In this document: piece after piece, positions 1 to 7,436 of the stretch
How positions within the stretch are numbered: position 1 is the first letter of the stretch
Layout of the letters: every line of letters starts with the position of its first letter
Source: an uncultured Clostridium sp.
GTDB taxonomy: Bacteria > Bacillota > Clostridia > Lachnospirales > Lachnospiraceae
Direction: 5' to 3'
DNA: 12,975 bases
Assembly (NCBI GenBank): GCA_902464345.1
Contig: CABQJA010000053.1
Span: 1-12,975 of the forward strand
Made by a program: the position numbers and the translations under genes
The notes under the pieces: generated by a model
Seen by the model: only the letters and a program-made list of their open reading frames with translations
Databases searched by the model: none
What the model was told of the DNA's origin: nothing

Positions 1-37
1 GTATAACACAGATTTTCTGTTTTATATAGTGGAATAG

Positions 38-66
38 TTGATTTTATATAAATGGATTGCTAAACT
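38..66 (+). promoter_or_regulatory. possible sigma-A promoter for the aminotransferase
   Basis: TTGATT at 38-43 and TAAACT at 61-66 are separated by 17 bases, and each matches the sigma-A consensus at 4 of 6 positions. The region is AT-rich and lies upstream of the first gene, so transcription would begin near position 73. A second candidate, TATAAT at 105-110, would place the start almost on the ribosome binding site and is less likely. The rest of 1-128 holds no recognisable gene end. Confidence 0.35.
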
Positions 67-128
67 ATCAGGTGATAATGAAGACGAAAGAATGGCTATG
101 ACAATATAATACGAGGAGGCATATTAAT

Positions 129-1283
129 ATGCAGGAATTATCAAAACGAACAGAGACATTCAGTGATTCCGTGATCCGGCGGATGACCAGAGTATCCGAT
201 GAATATGACGCAATTAATTTATCACAGGGCTTTCCGGATTTTGATCCGCCGAAGGCACTCACGGACCGGCTGGCTGAGGTTGCCGGGGAGGGACCGCATC
301 AGTATGCGGTTACCTGGGGAGCACAGAATTTCCGGGAGGCAGTCGCACGGAAGCAGGAGCATTTTTCCGGAATGAAAATCAATCCGAACCGGGAAATCGT
401 GGTAACCTGCGGTAGTACGGAGGCTATGATGGCAGCTATGATGTCTGTGGTGAATCCGGGTGAAAAGGTAATCGTATTTTCGCCATTCTATGAAAATTAC
501 GGGGCGGATGCCATTCTGTCCGGAGCAGAGCCGATTTATGTGCCGCTAAATCCACCGGAATTTACATTTGATGCGGATGTTTTGGAGGCGGCATTTAAAC
601 AGGGAGTCAAGGCACTGATCCTGTGCAATCCGTCCAATCCGTGCGGCAAGGTGTTTACGGAGGCAGAGCTTAAGACTATTGCAGAGCTGGCGATACGTTA
701 TGATGCCTATGTGATTACGGATGAGGTATATGAGCATATTATATATAAGCCGAATCATCATACCTATCTGGCTACGTTGCCGGGGATGCGGGAACGGACC
801 ATTATCTGTAATTCATTGTCCAAAACCTATTCCATCACTGGATGGCGGTTGGGTTATGTGATCGCAGCACCGGAAATTATTGAACGCGTGAAAAAGGTGC
901 ATGATTTTCTGACAGTGGGTGCAGCGGCACCGTTGATGGAGGCGGCAGTAGCAGGTCTCAACCTTCCGTACAGCTACTATGAAGAGCTGGCAGCCCATTA
1001 TACGCACATGAAGGAACTGTTTCTGGGCGGACTGAAACGCATGGGTGTGCATTATACGGAGCCTCAGGGGGCATACTATGTTCTGGTTGATATTGATCCG
1101 TATCGGCATAAGGGCGAGAGTGACTATGATTTCTGTGTGCGGATGGTAAAGGAAGTCGGTGTGGCGGCCGTTCCGGGATCCAGCTTCTTCCGGGAGGATG
1201 TAAATAACCTGATGCGGTTACATTTTGCCAAGAGTGATGCGGTATTGCTGGAGGCACTAAACCGATTGGAAAAATTAAAATAA
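129..1283 (+). CDS. PLP-dependent class I/II aminotransferase
   Basis: This is a 384-residue fold-type I aminotransferase that should move an amino group between an amino acid and a 2-oxo acid in the cytoplasm, using pyridoxal phosphate. What is seen: NLSQGFPDFDPP near residues 30-41 (substrate loop typical of the aspartate/methionine/kynurenine aminotransferase subgroup), CNPSNPCG at 166-173 with Asn170, TDEVYEH at 197-203 with Asp198, the PLP lysine K232 in SLSKTYSITGWRLGY, and the carboxylate-binding Arg363 in MRLHFAKS near the C terminus. Length is normal and the gene looks intact. The start is well placed: GAGGAGG at 113-119 lies nine bases before ATG 129. The family is secure, but substrate cannot be read from sequence; aspartate, methionine or aromatic amino acids are all possible. 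No terminator is seen before the uvrB leader. Confidence 0.93.
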   Translation: MQELSKRTETFSDSVIRRMTRVSDEYDAINLSQGFPDFDPPKALTDRLAEVAGEGPHQYAVTWGAQNFREAVARKQEHFSGMKINPNREIVVTCGSTEAMMAAMMSVVNPGEKVIVFSPFYENYGADAILSGAEPIYVPLNPPEFTFDADVLEAAFKQGVKALILCNPSNPCGKVFTEAELKTIAELAIRYDAYVITDEVYEHIIYKPNHHTYLATLPGMRERTIICNSLSKTYSITGWRLGYVIAAPEIIERVKKVHDFLTVGAAAPLMEAAVAGLNLPYSYYEELAAHYTHMKELFLGGLKRMGVHYTEPQGAYYVLVDIDPYRHKGESDYDFCVRMVKEVGVAAVPGSSFFREDVNNLMRLHFAKSDAVLLEALNRLEKLK

Positions 1284-1311
1284 AGAACAAATATTCGCAA
1301 ACAAATGTTCT
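1284..1311 (+). promoter_or_regulatory. tandem LexA-like (SOS) boxes upstream of uvrBA
   Basis: Two 12-base sites sit 14 bases apart, directly after the aminotransferase stop: GAACAAATATTC (1285-1296) and AAACAAATGTTC (1299-1310). Each differs by one base from the Gram-positive LexA half-site arrangement GAAC-N4-GTTC and both share the core AACAAAT. LexA control of uvrB and uvrA is well known in Firmicutes, and the sites lie just before the likely uvrB promoter. The outer ends AGAACA and TGTTCT could also pair as a weak hairpin, but there is no T-run, so a terminator is less likely. Confidence 0.5.
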
Positions 1312-1339
1312 GAAATGCCTGTACTTATAAAATTAGATG

Positions 1340-1358
1340 TGCTATAATGAGCATTGCG
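1340..1358 (+). promoter_or_regulatory. extended -10 element in a repeated 19-base motif, copy 1
   Basis: TGCTATAATGAGCATTGCG contains a consensus -10 (TATAAT, 1343-1348) preceded by the extended TGN motif. A poor -35 (TGTACT, 1320-1325) lies 17 bases upstream, which an extended -10 can tolerate. The -10 is framed by TGCT and AGCA, an inverted repeat that could serve as an operator. A near-identical copy lies at 1419-1437. Confidence 0.5.
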
Positions 1359-1390
1359 GCGGAATGTGCTTGCACATGCCGACATAATGC
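1351..1390. repeat. imperfect inverted repeat in the uvrB leader
   Basis: Arms GCATTGCGGCGGAATGTGC (1351-1369) and GCACATGCCGACATAATGC (1372-1390) face each other around a two-base centre. In register, 15 of 19 positions form Watson-Crick pairs and one a G-U pair, leaving three mismatches. As RNA it would be a long hairpin in the uvrB 5' leader if transcription starts at copy 1 of the -10 motif. It has no following T-run, so it is not an intrinsic terminator. Its function is unknown. Confidence 0.6.
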
Positions 1391-1418
1391 GAAAACGACA
1401 TGGAGCCGGCAGGCGACA

Positions 1419-1437
1419 TGCTATAATAAGCATTGCG
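1419..1437 (+). promoter_or_regulatory. extended -10 element in a repeated 19-base motif, copy 2
   Basis: TGCTATAATAAGCATTGCG is identical to copy 1 except for one base and again holds TGC-TATAAT (TATAAT at 1422-1427). Here the surrounding inverted repeat is one pair longer: ATGCT and AGCAT around six bases. A third TATAAT stands at 1439-1444. Initiation near 1434 would give a short uvrB leader of about 45 bases. No good -35 is seen. CGACAT occurs three times nearby (1380, 1396, 1414). Confidence 0.45.
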
Positions 1438-1478
1438 ATATAATGGAGTGATGAACTCACGGAATAAGGAGAAGATAA

Positions 1479-3464
1479 GTGGATCATTTTGAATTAGTTT
1501 CAGAATATGCACCGACCGGAGATCAGCCACAGGCGATACAGGAGCTGGTGGAGGGGTTCCAGTCGGGGAATCAGATGCAGACGCTGTTAGGTGTTACCGG
1601 TTCGGGAAAGACTTTTACTATGGCGAATGTGATCGCACAATTGAATAAACCGACTTTGATCATTGCACATAATAAGACACTGGCAGCCCAGCTGTACAGT
1701 GAGTTTAAGGCATTCTTCCCACATAATGCGGTGGAGTATTTTGTTTCCTATTATGATTATTATCAGCCGGAGGCATATGTGCCATCGACGGATACCTATA
1801 TTGCGAAGGATTCGGCAATCAATGATGAGATCGATAAGCTGCGGCACAGTGCGACCGCTGCACTGATTGAGCGCCGGGATGTGATTGTGGTATCTTCGGT
1901 ATCCTGTATCTATGGTATTGGTGATCCGGATGATTACCGGGAAATGATGATTTCTTTGCGTCCGGGTATGAACAAGGATCGGGATGATGTGATCCGGGAG
2001 CTGATCAATATTCAGTACGTGAGAAACGATATGGATTTCCGGCGCGGCACCTTCCGGGTAAAGGGCGATGTGCTGGAGATCATTCCGGTATCGACCTTTG
2101 AGAATGCGGTTCGGGTGGAGTTTTTCGGAGATGAGATCGATCGGATCACAGAGTTTGATCCGTTGACCGGAGAGATTCATAAATCATTGAACTTTACCTG
2201 TATTTTCCCTGCATCGCATTATGTAGTGGCGAAGGAGAAAATGAACCATGCCATTGAAGAGATTGAGGCAGAGCTGGCGGAACGGGTGAAGTATTTTAAG
2301 GATCGGGAGAAGCTGATCGAGGCACAGCGGATTGCGGAACGGACGAATTTTGATATGGAAATGCTGCGTGAAACAGGGTTCTGCTCCGGTATTGAGAACT
2401 ATTCCAGACCATTGGCGGGTCTGGCACCGGGAGCCACACCGAATACCCTGTTGGATTTCTTTAAGGATGATTTTCTGATGATCATAGATGAGTCACATAT
2501 CACAGTACCACAGATCCGGGGCATGTATGCGGGTGACCGTTCCCGGAAAATGACACTGGTTGACTATGGGTTCCGTCTGCCGTCGGCACTGGATAACCGG
2601 CCGCTGAATTTTGAGGAATTTGAGTCCAAGCTGGATCAGCTGTTGTTCGTATCGGCGACACCATCTGTCTATGAGGAGCAGCATGAGATGCTTCGGACGG
2701 AGCAAATCATACGGCCGACCGGATTACTGGATCCACCGATTGATGTGCGCCCGATCGAGGGACAGATCGATGACCTGATTTCGGAAGTAAATAAGGAAGT
2801 AGAGCAGGGGCATAAGATTCTGGTTACAACCCTGACGAAACGGATGGCAGAGGATCTGACCGATTATATGCGAGAGGTTGGCATTAAGGTGAAATATCTG
2901 CATTCGGATATTGATACGCTGGAACGTGTGGAAATCGTGCGGGATCTGCGTCTGGGTGTGTTTGATGTGCTGGTGGGTATTAATCTGTTGCGGGAAGGTC
3001 TGGATATTCCGGAGATCACACTGGTTGCAATTCTGGATGCGGATAAGGAAGGCTTCCTGCGTTCGGAGACTTCTCTGATTCAGACGATCGGACGTGCGGC
3101 GCGGAACAGCGAGGGTCATGTTATTATGTATGCGGATAACATTACACAGTCTATGCAGGTAGCAATTACAGAGACCAACCGTCGACGTGAGATTCAGCAG
3201 GCGTATAACCAGGAGCATGGGATCACACCGACAACCATTCAGAAGGAGATCCGGGATATCATTTCCAATGAGAATACACTGGAAAATGAGAAACCGGCGG
3301 AGAAGGATGCAGAGTCTATGACCCGGAAGGAATTAGAGGAAGCAATCGCAAGAAAGACAAAGAAGATGAATCAGGCAGCTGCAGAGCTGAACTTTGAGGT
3401 GGCCGCAGTGCTTCGTGATGAGCTGAAGGAGCTCAAGATCGCACTACGGGATATAGATGATTGA
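1479..3464 (+). CDS. uvrB: excinuclease ABC subunit B (UvrB)
   Basis: UvrB is the damage-verifying helicase-like subunit of nucleotide excision repair; UvrA loads it on damaged DNA and it recruits UvrC for incision. The 661 residues match the usual length. Visible features: Walker A GVTGSGKT at 38-45; the DNA-clamping beta-hairpin beginning YYDYYQPEAYVP at 91-102; Walker B DESH at 337-340; the helicase motif VGINLLREGLDIPE; QTIGRAARN; and a C-terminal UVR motif (roughly 625-655) for UvrC contact. The start is GTG at 1479, with AAGGAG at 1466-1471 seven bases upstream; the sequence following (DHFELVSEYAPTGDQP) is the normal UvrB N terminus. uvrA follows after 22 bases, so the two are co-transcribed. 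LexA-like boxes upstream suggest SOS control. Confidence 0.98.
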   Translation: MDHFELVSEYAPTGDQPQAIQELVEGFQSGNQMQTLLGVTGSGKTFTMANVIAQLNKPTLIIAHNKTLAAQLYSEFKAFFPHNAVEYFVSYYDYYQPEAYVPSTDTYIAKDSAINDEIDKLRHSATAALIERRDVIVVSSVSCIYGIGDPDDYREMMISLRPGMNKDRDDVIRELINIQYVRNDMDFRRGTFRVKGDVLEIIPVSTFENAVRVEFFGDEIDRITEFDPLTGEIHKSLNFTCIFPASHYVVAKEKMNHAIEEIEAELAERVKYFKDREKLIEAQRIAERTNFDMEMLRETGFCSGIENYSRPLAGLAPGATPNTLLDFFKDDFLMIIDESHITVPQIRGMYAGDRSRKMTLVDYGFRLPSALDNRPLNFEEFESKLDQLLFVSATPSVYEEQHEMLRTEQIIRPTGLLDPPIDVRPIEGQIDDLISEVNKEVEQGHKILVTTLTKRMAEDLTDYMREVGIKVKYLHSDIDTLERVEIVRDLRLGVFDVLVGINLLREGLDIPEITLVAILDADKEGFLRSETSLIQTIGRAARNSEGHVIMYADNITQSMQVAITETNRRREIQQAYNQEHGITPTTIQKEIRDIISNENTLENEKPAEKDAESMTRKELEEAIARKTKKMNQAAAELNFEVAAVLRDELKELKIALRDIDD

Positions 3465-3486
3465 GACAGAGCAGAAGGAGAAAGAT

Positions 3487-6318
3487 ATGGCAGCGAAGAA
3501 GGAATACATTAAAATTCGGGGAGCAAATGAGCACAATCTGAAGCATATTGATATTGATATACCGCGAAATGAACTGGTTGTAATGACCGGACTATCCGGT
3601 TCCGGAAAGTCTTCGCTGGCATTTGACACAATCTATGCAGAGGGACAGCGGCGGTATATGGAGTCCCTGTCTTCCTATGCCAGACAGTTCCTGGGACAGG
3701 CAGAGAAACCGGATGTAGAACAGATCGAGGGCTTATCACCGGCGATTTCCATTGATCAGAAATCTACGAACCGGAATCCGCGGTCTACGGTTGGTACGGT
3801 GACAGAGGTTTATGATTATTTCCGATTATTATATGCGAGAATCGGTGTCCCACATTGTCCGAAATGCGGTCGTGAGATCAAGAAGCAGACTGTGGATCAG
3901 ATGGTGGATGCGATCATGAAGCTGGAGCCGGGAACGAGGTTCCAGCTGCTGGCACCTGTGGTAAAGGGCAGGAAGGGACGGCATGAGAAGCTGCTTGCCA
4001 GTGTAAAGAAGAGTGGATTTGTGCGGGTGATCGTAGATGGCAATCAGTATGATCTGTCCGAGGAGATCACATTAGATAAGAACATTAAGCATTCAATCGA
4101 AGTAATTGTAGATCGTCTGGTAGCGAAGGAAGGAATCGAGGCACGACTGGCAGATTCGATTGAGACAACCCTGAAGCTGGCAGAGGGTAATATGACCGTG
4201 GATGTAATCGGCGGGGAACCGATGACATTCAGCGAGAGCTTTTCCTGTCCGGATTGCGGAATCAGTATTGACGAGATCGAGCCGAGAAGCTTTTCATTCA
4301 ATAATCCGTTTGGTGCCTGTCCGGTCTGTCACGGACTGGGCTATAAGATGGAGTTTGATGTGGATCTGATGGTACCGGATCGTTCTTTAAGTATTAACGA
4401 GGGATGCTTTCAGGTACTGGGCTGGCAATCGGCAGCGAAGCCGGGAAGCTTCAGCCGGGCCATTCTGGAGGCACTGGGAAAAGAGTTCGGATTTGATATG
4501 GATACACCGTTTGAGCAGTATTCACAGGATGTGCAGGATCTTCTGCTGTACGGCATCGGGACAAGACCGGTGAAGGTACGGTATAAGGGACAGCGTGGAG
4601 AAGGTGTTTATGACATTACCTTTGAGGGATTGCTGGAAAACATCCGACGGAGGTATCGGGAGTCTTCACAGTCCATGCGGGAAGAGTATGAGAGCTATAT
4701 GTCGATTACTCCATGCGAGGAGTGTCACGGAAAACGATTGAAGGCAGAGTCACTGGCTGTAACGGTGGATGATAAGAATATTGCGGAAGTTACGGAAATG
4801 TCGATTGCAGATCTGCATGAATATCTGGCAGAGTTACACATCAATGACCGGCAGCAGCTGATCGGTGGTGTGATTCTGAAGGAAATACGGGCAAGGATTC
4901 AATTCCTGATGGATGTCGGACTGGATTATCTGGCACTTTACCGGCCGACGGCAACGTTGTCCGGTGGTGAGGCACAGCGAATCCGGCTTGCAACCCAGAT
5001 CGGTTCCGGACTGGTCGGCGTGGCATATATACTGGATGAGCCGAGTATTGGTCTGCATCAGAGAGATAATGATAAGCTGATCGCTACCCTGAAACGGCTG
5101 CGGGATCTGGGTAACAGTCTGATCGTCGTAGAGCATGATGAGGATACCATGCTGGCAGCAGACTACATTGTGGATATCGGACCGGGAGCCGGAGAGTACG
5201 GTGGAGAAGTTGTAGCCGCCGGTACGGCGAAGGATATTATGAAATGTAAGAAGTCTATTACAGGTGCTTACCTGAGCGGAAGAAAGAAGATACCGGTTCC
5301 GGAGAGCCGCAGGACACCGACCGGATGGATCACAGTAACCGGAGCACGGGAGAACAATCTGAAGAACATTGATGTGAAGTTCCCACTGGGTGTGATGACC
5401 TGTGTCACAGGTGTATCCGGTTCGGGAAAGAGTTCGCTGGTAAATGAGATTTTATATAAGCATCTGGCACGGGATTTAAATCGTGCAAAGGAGAAGCCGG
5501 GCAAGCATGATGATATTCTGGGAATCGAGCAACTGGATAAGGTGATCAATATTGACCAGTCGCCGATCGGCAGAACCTCACGTTCAAATCCGGCCACCTA
5601 TACGGGTGTTTTTGATATGATCCGGGATTTGTTTGCGTCTTCCAAGGATGCGAAGGCAAAAGGCTACGGAAAGGGAAGATTCAGCTTCAATGTATCCGGT
5701 GGCCGCTGCGAGGCCTGCAAGGGTGACGGTATCATTAAGATAGAGATGCATTTCCTGCCGGATGTGTATGTACCATGTGAGGTATGTCACGGAAAGCGTT
5801 ATAACCGGGAGACCCTGGATGTCAAGTATAAGGGCAAGAGTATTGCAGATGTTCTGGATATGACGGTAGATGAGGCATGCGTATTCTTTGAAAACCTGCC
5901 ATCGATTCTACGGAAGATAGAAACCCTGCGGGATGTCGGACTGGGATATATTAAGCTGGGACAGCCATCAACAGCACTTTCCGGTGGTGAAGCACAGCGA
6001 ATCAAGCTGGCAACGGAGCTGAGTAAACGGAGTACCGGAAAAACGATTTATATCCTGGATGAGCCGACGACCGGTTTGCATTTTGCAGATGTTCATAAGC
6101 TGATCGATATTCTGCAACGCCTGACAGAAGGTGGTAATACAGTTGTTGTAATCGAGCATAATCTGGATGTGATCAAGACGGCGGATTATATTATTGATAT
6201 CGGACCGGAGGGCGGTGTCCACGGTGGTACGATCGTAACACAGGGAACACCGGAAGAGGTAGTACAGTGTCCGGAAAGTTATACCGGTAAGTATCTGGAG
6301 AAATATTTGACAAAATAA
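3487..6318 (+). CDS. uvrA: excinuclease ABC subunit A (UvrA)
   Basis: UvrA is the dimeric ABC-type ATPase that finds bulky DNA lesions and delivers UvrB. The 943 residues match the family. Seen: Walker A motifs GLSGSGKS at 35-42 and GVSGSGKS at 642-649; two ABC signatures, LSGGEAQRIRLA and LSGGEAQRIKLA; two Walker B regions, ILDEPSIGLHQRD and ILDEPTTGLHFADV; and zinc-binding cysteine pairs CPKC, CPDC/CPVC, CEEC, and CEAC/CEVC. An upstream in-frame ATG at 3457 overlaps the end of uvrB, but ATG 3487 is preferred because AAGGAG (3475-3480) lies six bases before it and the family N terminus (KEYIKIRGANEHNLK) begins right after. It is the second gene of the uvrBA operon. The gene's 3' end carries a promoter for the next gene. 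Confidence 0.98.
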   Translation: MAAKKEYIKIRGANEHNLKHIDIDIPRNELVVMTGLSGSGKSSLAFDTIYAEGQRRYMESLSSYARQFLGQAEKPDVEQIEGLSPAISIDQKSTNRNPRSTVGTVTEVYDYFRLLYARIGVPHCPKCGREIKKQTVDQMVDAIMKLEPGTRFQLLAPVVKGRKGRHEKLLASVKKSGFVRVIVDGNQYDLSEEITLDKNIKHSIEVIVDRLVAKEGIEARLADSIETTLKLAEGNMTVDVIGGEPMTFSESFSCPDCGISIDEIEPRSFSFNNPFGACPVCHGLGYKMEFDVDLMVPDRSLSINEGCFQVLGWQSAAKPGSFSRAILEALGKEFGFDMDTPFEQYSQDVQDLLLYGIGTRPVKVRYKGQRGEGVYDITFEGLLENIRRRYRESSQSMREEYESYMSITPCEECHGKRLKAESLAVTVDDKNIAEVTEMSIADLHEYLAELHINDRQQLIGGVILKEIRARIQFLMDVGLDYLALYRPTATLSGGEAQRIRLATQIGSGLVGVAYILDEPSIGLHQRDNDKLIATLKRLRDLGNSLIVVEHDEDTMLAADYIVDIGPGAGEYGGEVVAAGTAKDIMKCKKSITGAYLSGRKKIPVPESRRTPTGWITVTGARENNLKNIDVKFPLGVMTCVTGVSGSGKSSLVNEILYKHLARDLNRAKEKPGKHDDILGIEQLDKVINIDQSPIGRTSRSNPATYTGVFDMIRDLFASSKDAKAKGYGKGRFSFNVSGGRCEACKGDGIIKIEMHFLPDVYVPCEVCHGKRYNRETLDVKYKGKSIADVLDMTVDEACVFFENLPSILRKIETLRDVGLGYIKLGQPSTALSGGEAQRIKLATELSKRSTGKTIYILDEPTTGLHFADVHKLIDILQRLTEGGNTVVVIEHNLDVIKTADYIIDIGPEGGVHGGTIVTQGTPEEVVQCPESYTGKYLEKYLTK

Positions 6319-6336
6319 CTTCAGACATACTATCAT
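6307..6336 (+). promoter_or_regulatory. sigma-A promoter for the yhaM-like gene, overlapping the uvrA stop
   Basis: A perfect -35, TTGACA (6307-6312), and a 5-of-6 -10, TATCAT (6331-6336), are separated by 18 bases. The -35 lies in the last uvrA codons and the stop TAA is at 6316-6318. Transcription would start near 6343, giving a leader of about 50 bases. This makes the exoribonuclease gene independent of any SOS control of uvrBA. Confidence 0.65.
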
Positions 6337-6391
6337 ACTAGGATGAAGCGATGCTTGAAGCAAGGAACTAAGAAACAGGAGAGGATAAGAC

Positions 6392-7342
6392 ATGTATTAT
6401 ATAAGTGATCTCCACGAAGGAGATATGATCAATGCAATTTATTTCTGTAAGACGAAGCAGTCCCAGCAGACCAAGGCCGGCAAGACCTATTTTTCCATGC
6501 TGTTACAGGATAAGACCGGAGTGATCGATGCCAAGATCTGGGATCTGAACAATGGAATTGCTCATTTTGATGCTATGGATTACATTTCTGTGATCGCACA
6601 GGTAGTCAGCTTTCAGGGCAACCTCCAGCTGAATGTAAAGCAGGTGCGTAAGGCACAGGAGGGAGAGTATCATGTGGCAGATTACATGCCATGCTCTTCA
6701 TTCAGTATTGATGATATGTACAAAGAGCTGACGGATTTAATGAAGAGTGTGAAAGATAAATATCTGCACCAGTTATTGCAGAATATATTTATCAATGATA
6801 AAGAATTTGCAGAGAAGTTTAAGAATCATTCTGCGGCAAAATCCATTCATCATGGATTTATCGGTGGCCTGCTGCAGCATACGCTGGCAGTTGCAAAGCT
6901 GTGTGATTATTATTCACTCCAGTACCCGGTTCTGAACCGTGACCTGCTGATCACAGCTGCCATCTGTCATGATATCGGTAAGGTGGATGAATTGTCTGAG
7001 TTCCCGGAGAATGATTATACAGATGAAGGACAGCTGATCGGACATATTGTTATGGGAACTATTTTCCTGGATGGAAAAATGAAGGAGATCGAGGGCTTTC
7101 CGGTAAAGCTTGCCAATGAGTTGAAGCATTGCATTCTGGCACATCATGGGGAGCTGGAATACGGTTCTCCGAAGAAACCGGCATTGATCGAAGCACTGGC
7201 ATTATCCTTTGCGGACAACACGGATGCAAAACTGCAGATCTTTATTGAAGAGCTGAATAATAAGAATGAAGGCGGAAACTGGATGGGATACAACCGGAAC
7301 TTTGAGAGCAATCTTCGGGCAACTTCCAAGCCGAATGTATAG
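6392..7342 (+). CDS. yhaM: YhaM-family 3'-5' exoribonuclease (OB fold plus HD domain)
   Basis: This 316-residue protein has the layout of the YhaM/CBF1 nucleases, which trim RNA (and single-stranded DNA in vitro) from the 3' end using metal ions. An OB-fold nucleic-acid-binding domain spans about residues 12-95 (including GKTYFSMLLQDKTGVIDAKIWD-like strands), then an HD domain with metal ligands His163 (LQHTL), His193-Asp194 (CHDIGK), His251-His252 (AHHGE) and Asp275 (FADNTDAK). The start has AGGAGAGG at 6377-6384, seven bases before ATG 6392. It has its own predicted promoter and sits 73 bases after uvrA. In Bacillus subtilis YhaM is a non-essential, minor mRNA-trimming enzyme. The sequence looks complete; no terminator follows. 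Confidence 0.92.
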   Translation: MYYISDLHEGDMINAIYFCKTKQSQQTKAGKTYFSMLLQDKTGVIDAKIWDLNNGIAHFDAMDYISVIAQVVSFQGNLQLNVKQVRKAQEGEYHVADYMPCSSFSIDDMYKELTDLMKSVKDKYLHQLLQNIFINDKEFAEKFKNHSAAKSIHHGFIGGLLQHTLAVAKLCDYYSLQYPVLNRDLLITAAICHDIGKVDELSEFPENDYTDEGQLIGHIVMGTIFLDGKMKEIEGFPVKLANELKHCILAHHGELEYGSPKKPALIEALALSFADNTDAKLQIFIEELNNKNEGGNWMGYNRNFESNLRATSKPNV

Positions 7343-7370
7343 TATAGGATTCATAAAGAAGAACCGATAT
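7343..7370 (+). promoter_or_regulatory. possible sigma-28/sigma-D (flagellar) promoter
   Basis: ACCGATAT at 7363-7370 matches the -10 consensus GCCGATAT of the flagellar sigma factor in seven of eight bases. TATA at 7343-7346, 16 bases upstream, matches the -35 core TAAA in three of four. The gene downstream encodes a FliD-like segment, which makes the match more meaningful. An overlapping TATAAT (7370-7375) could instead be a sigma-A -10, but its -35 (GGATTC) is poor. Confidence 0.45.
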
Positions 7371-7379
7371 ATAATATGA

Positions 7380-7410
7380 ATGAGTCTGTTACGGATTATC
7401 CGGGACTCAT
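7380..7410 (+). repeat. nested inverted repeat in the 5' leader of the FliD-like gene
   Basis: ATGAGTC (7380-7386) pairs with GACTCAT (7404-7410), and inside it CGGAT/ATCCG (7392-7402) forms a second small palindrome. There is no T-run, so it is not a terminator. It would lie in the mRNA leader, just ahead of the strong AAAGGAGGGG ribosome binding site at 7422-7431, where it could affect stability or translation; this is inference. Confidence 0.45.
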
Positions 7411-7436
7411 GAATCTGAAGGAAAGGAGGGGATTAT

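Noticed and set aside
1284..1311. Terminator after the aminotransferase
   Set aside because: AGAACA/TGTTCT can pair but the stem is short, the loop long and no T-run follows; LexA-like boxes explain it better.
1347..1451. 34-codon cysteine-rich open frame (begins MSIAAECACTC) in the uvrB leader
   Set aside because: It has no ribosome binding site, its ATG lies within a -10 hexamer, and the reading follows the inverted repeats. A chance frame is more likely, though conservation in relatives would change this.
1587..2180. 197-codon open frame on the minus strand inside uvrB
   Set aside because: It lies fully opposite a strongly conserved coding region, has biased composition (Ile/His/Arg-rich) and no recognisable motif.
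3457..3486. Upstream ATG for uvrA overlapping the end of uvrB
   Set aside because: The ATG at 3487 has an ideal AAGGAG and matches the family N terminus; the extra ten residues (MIETEQKEKD) include the encoded ribosome site.
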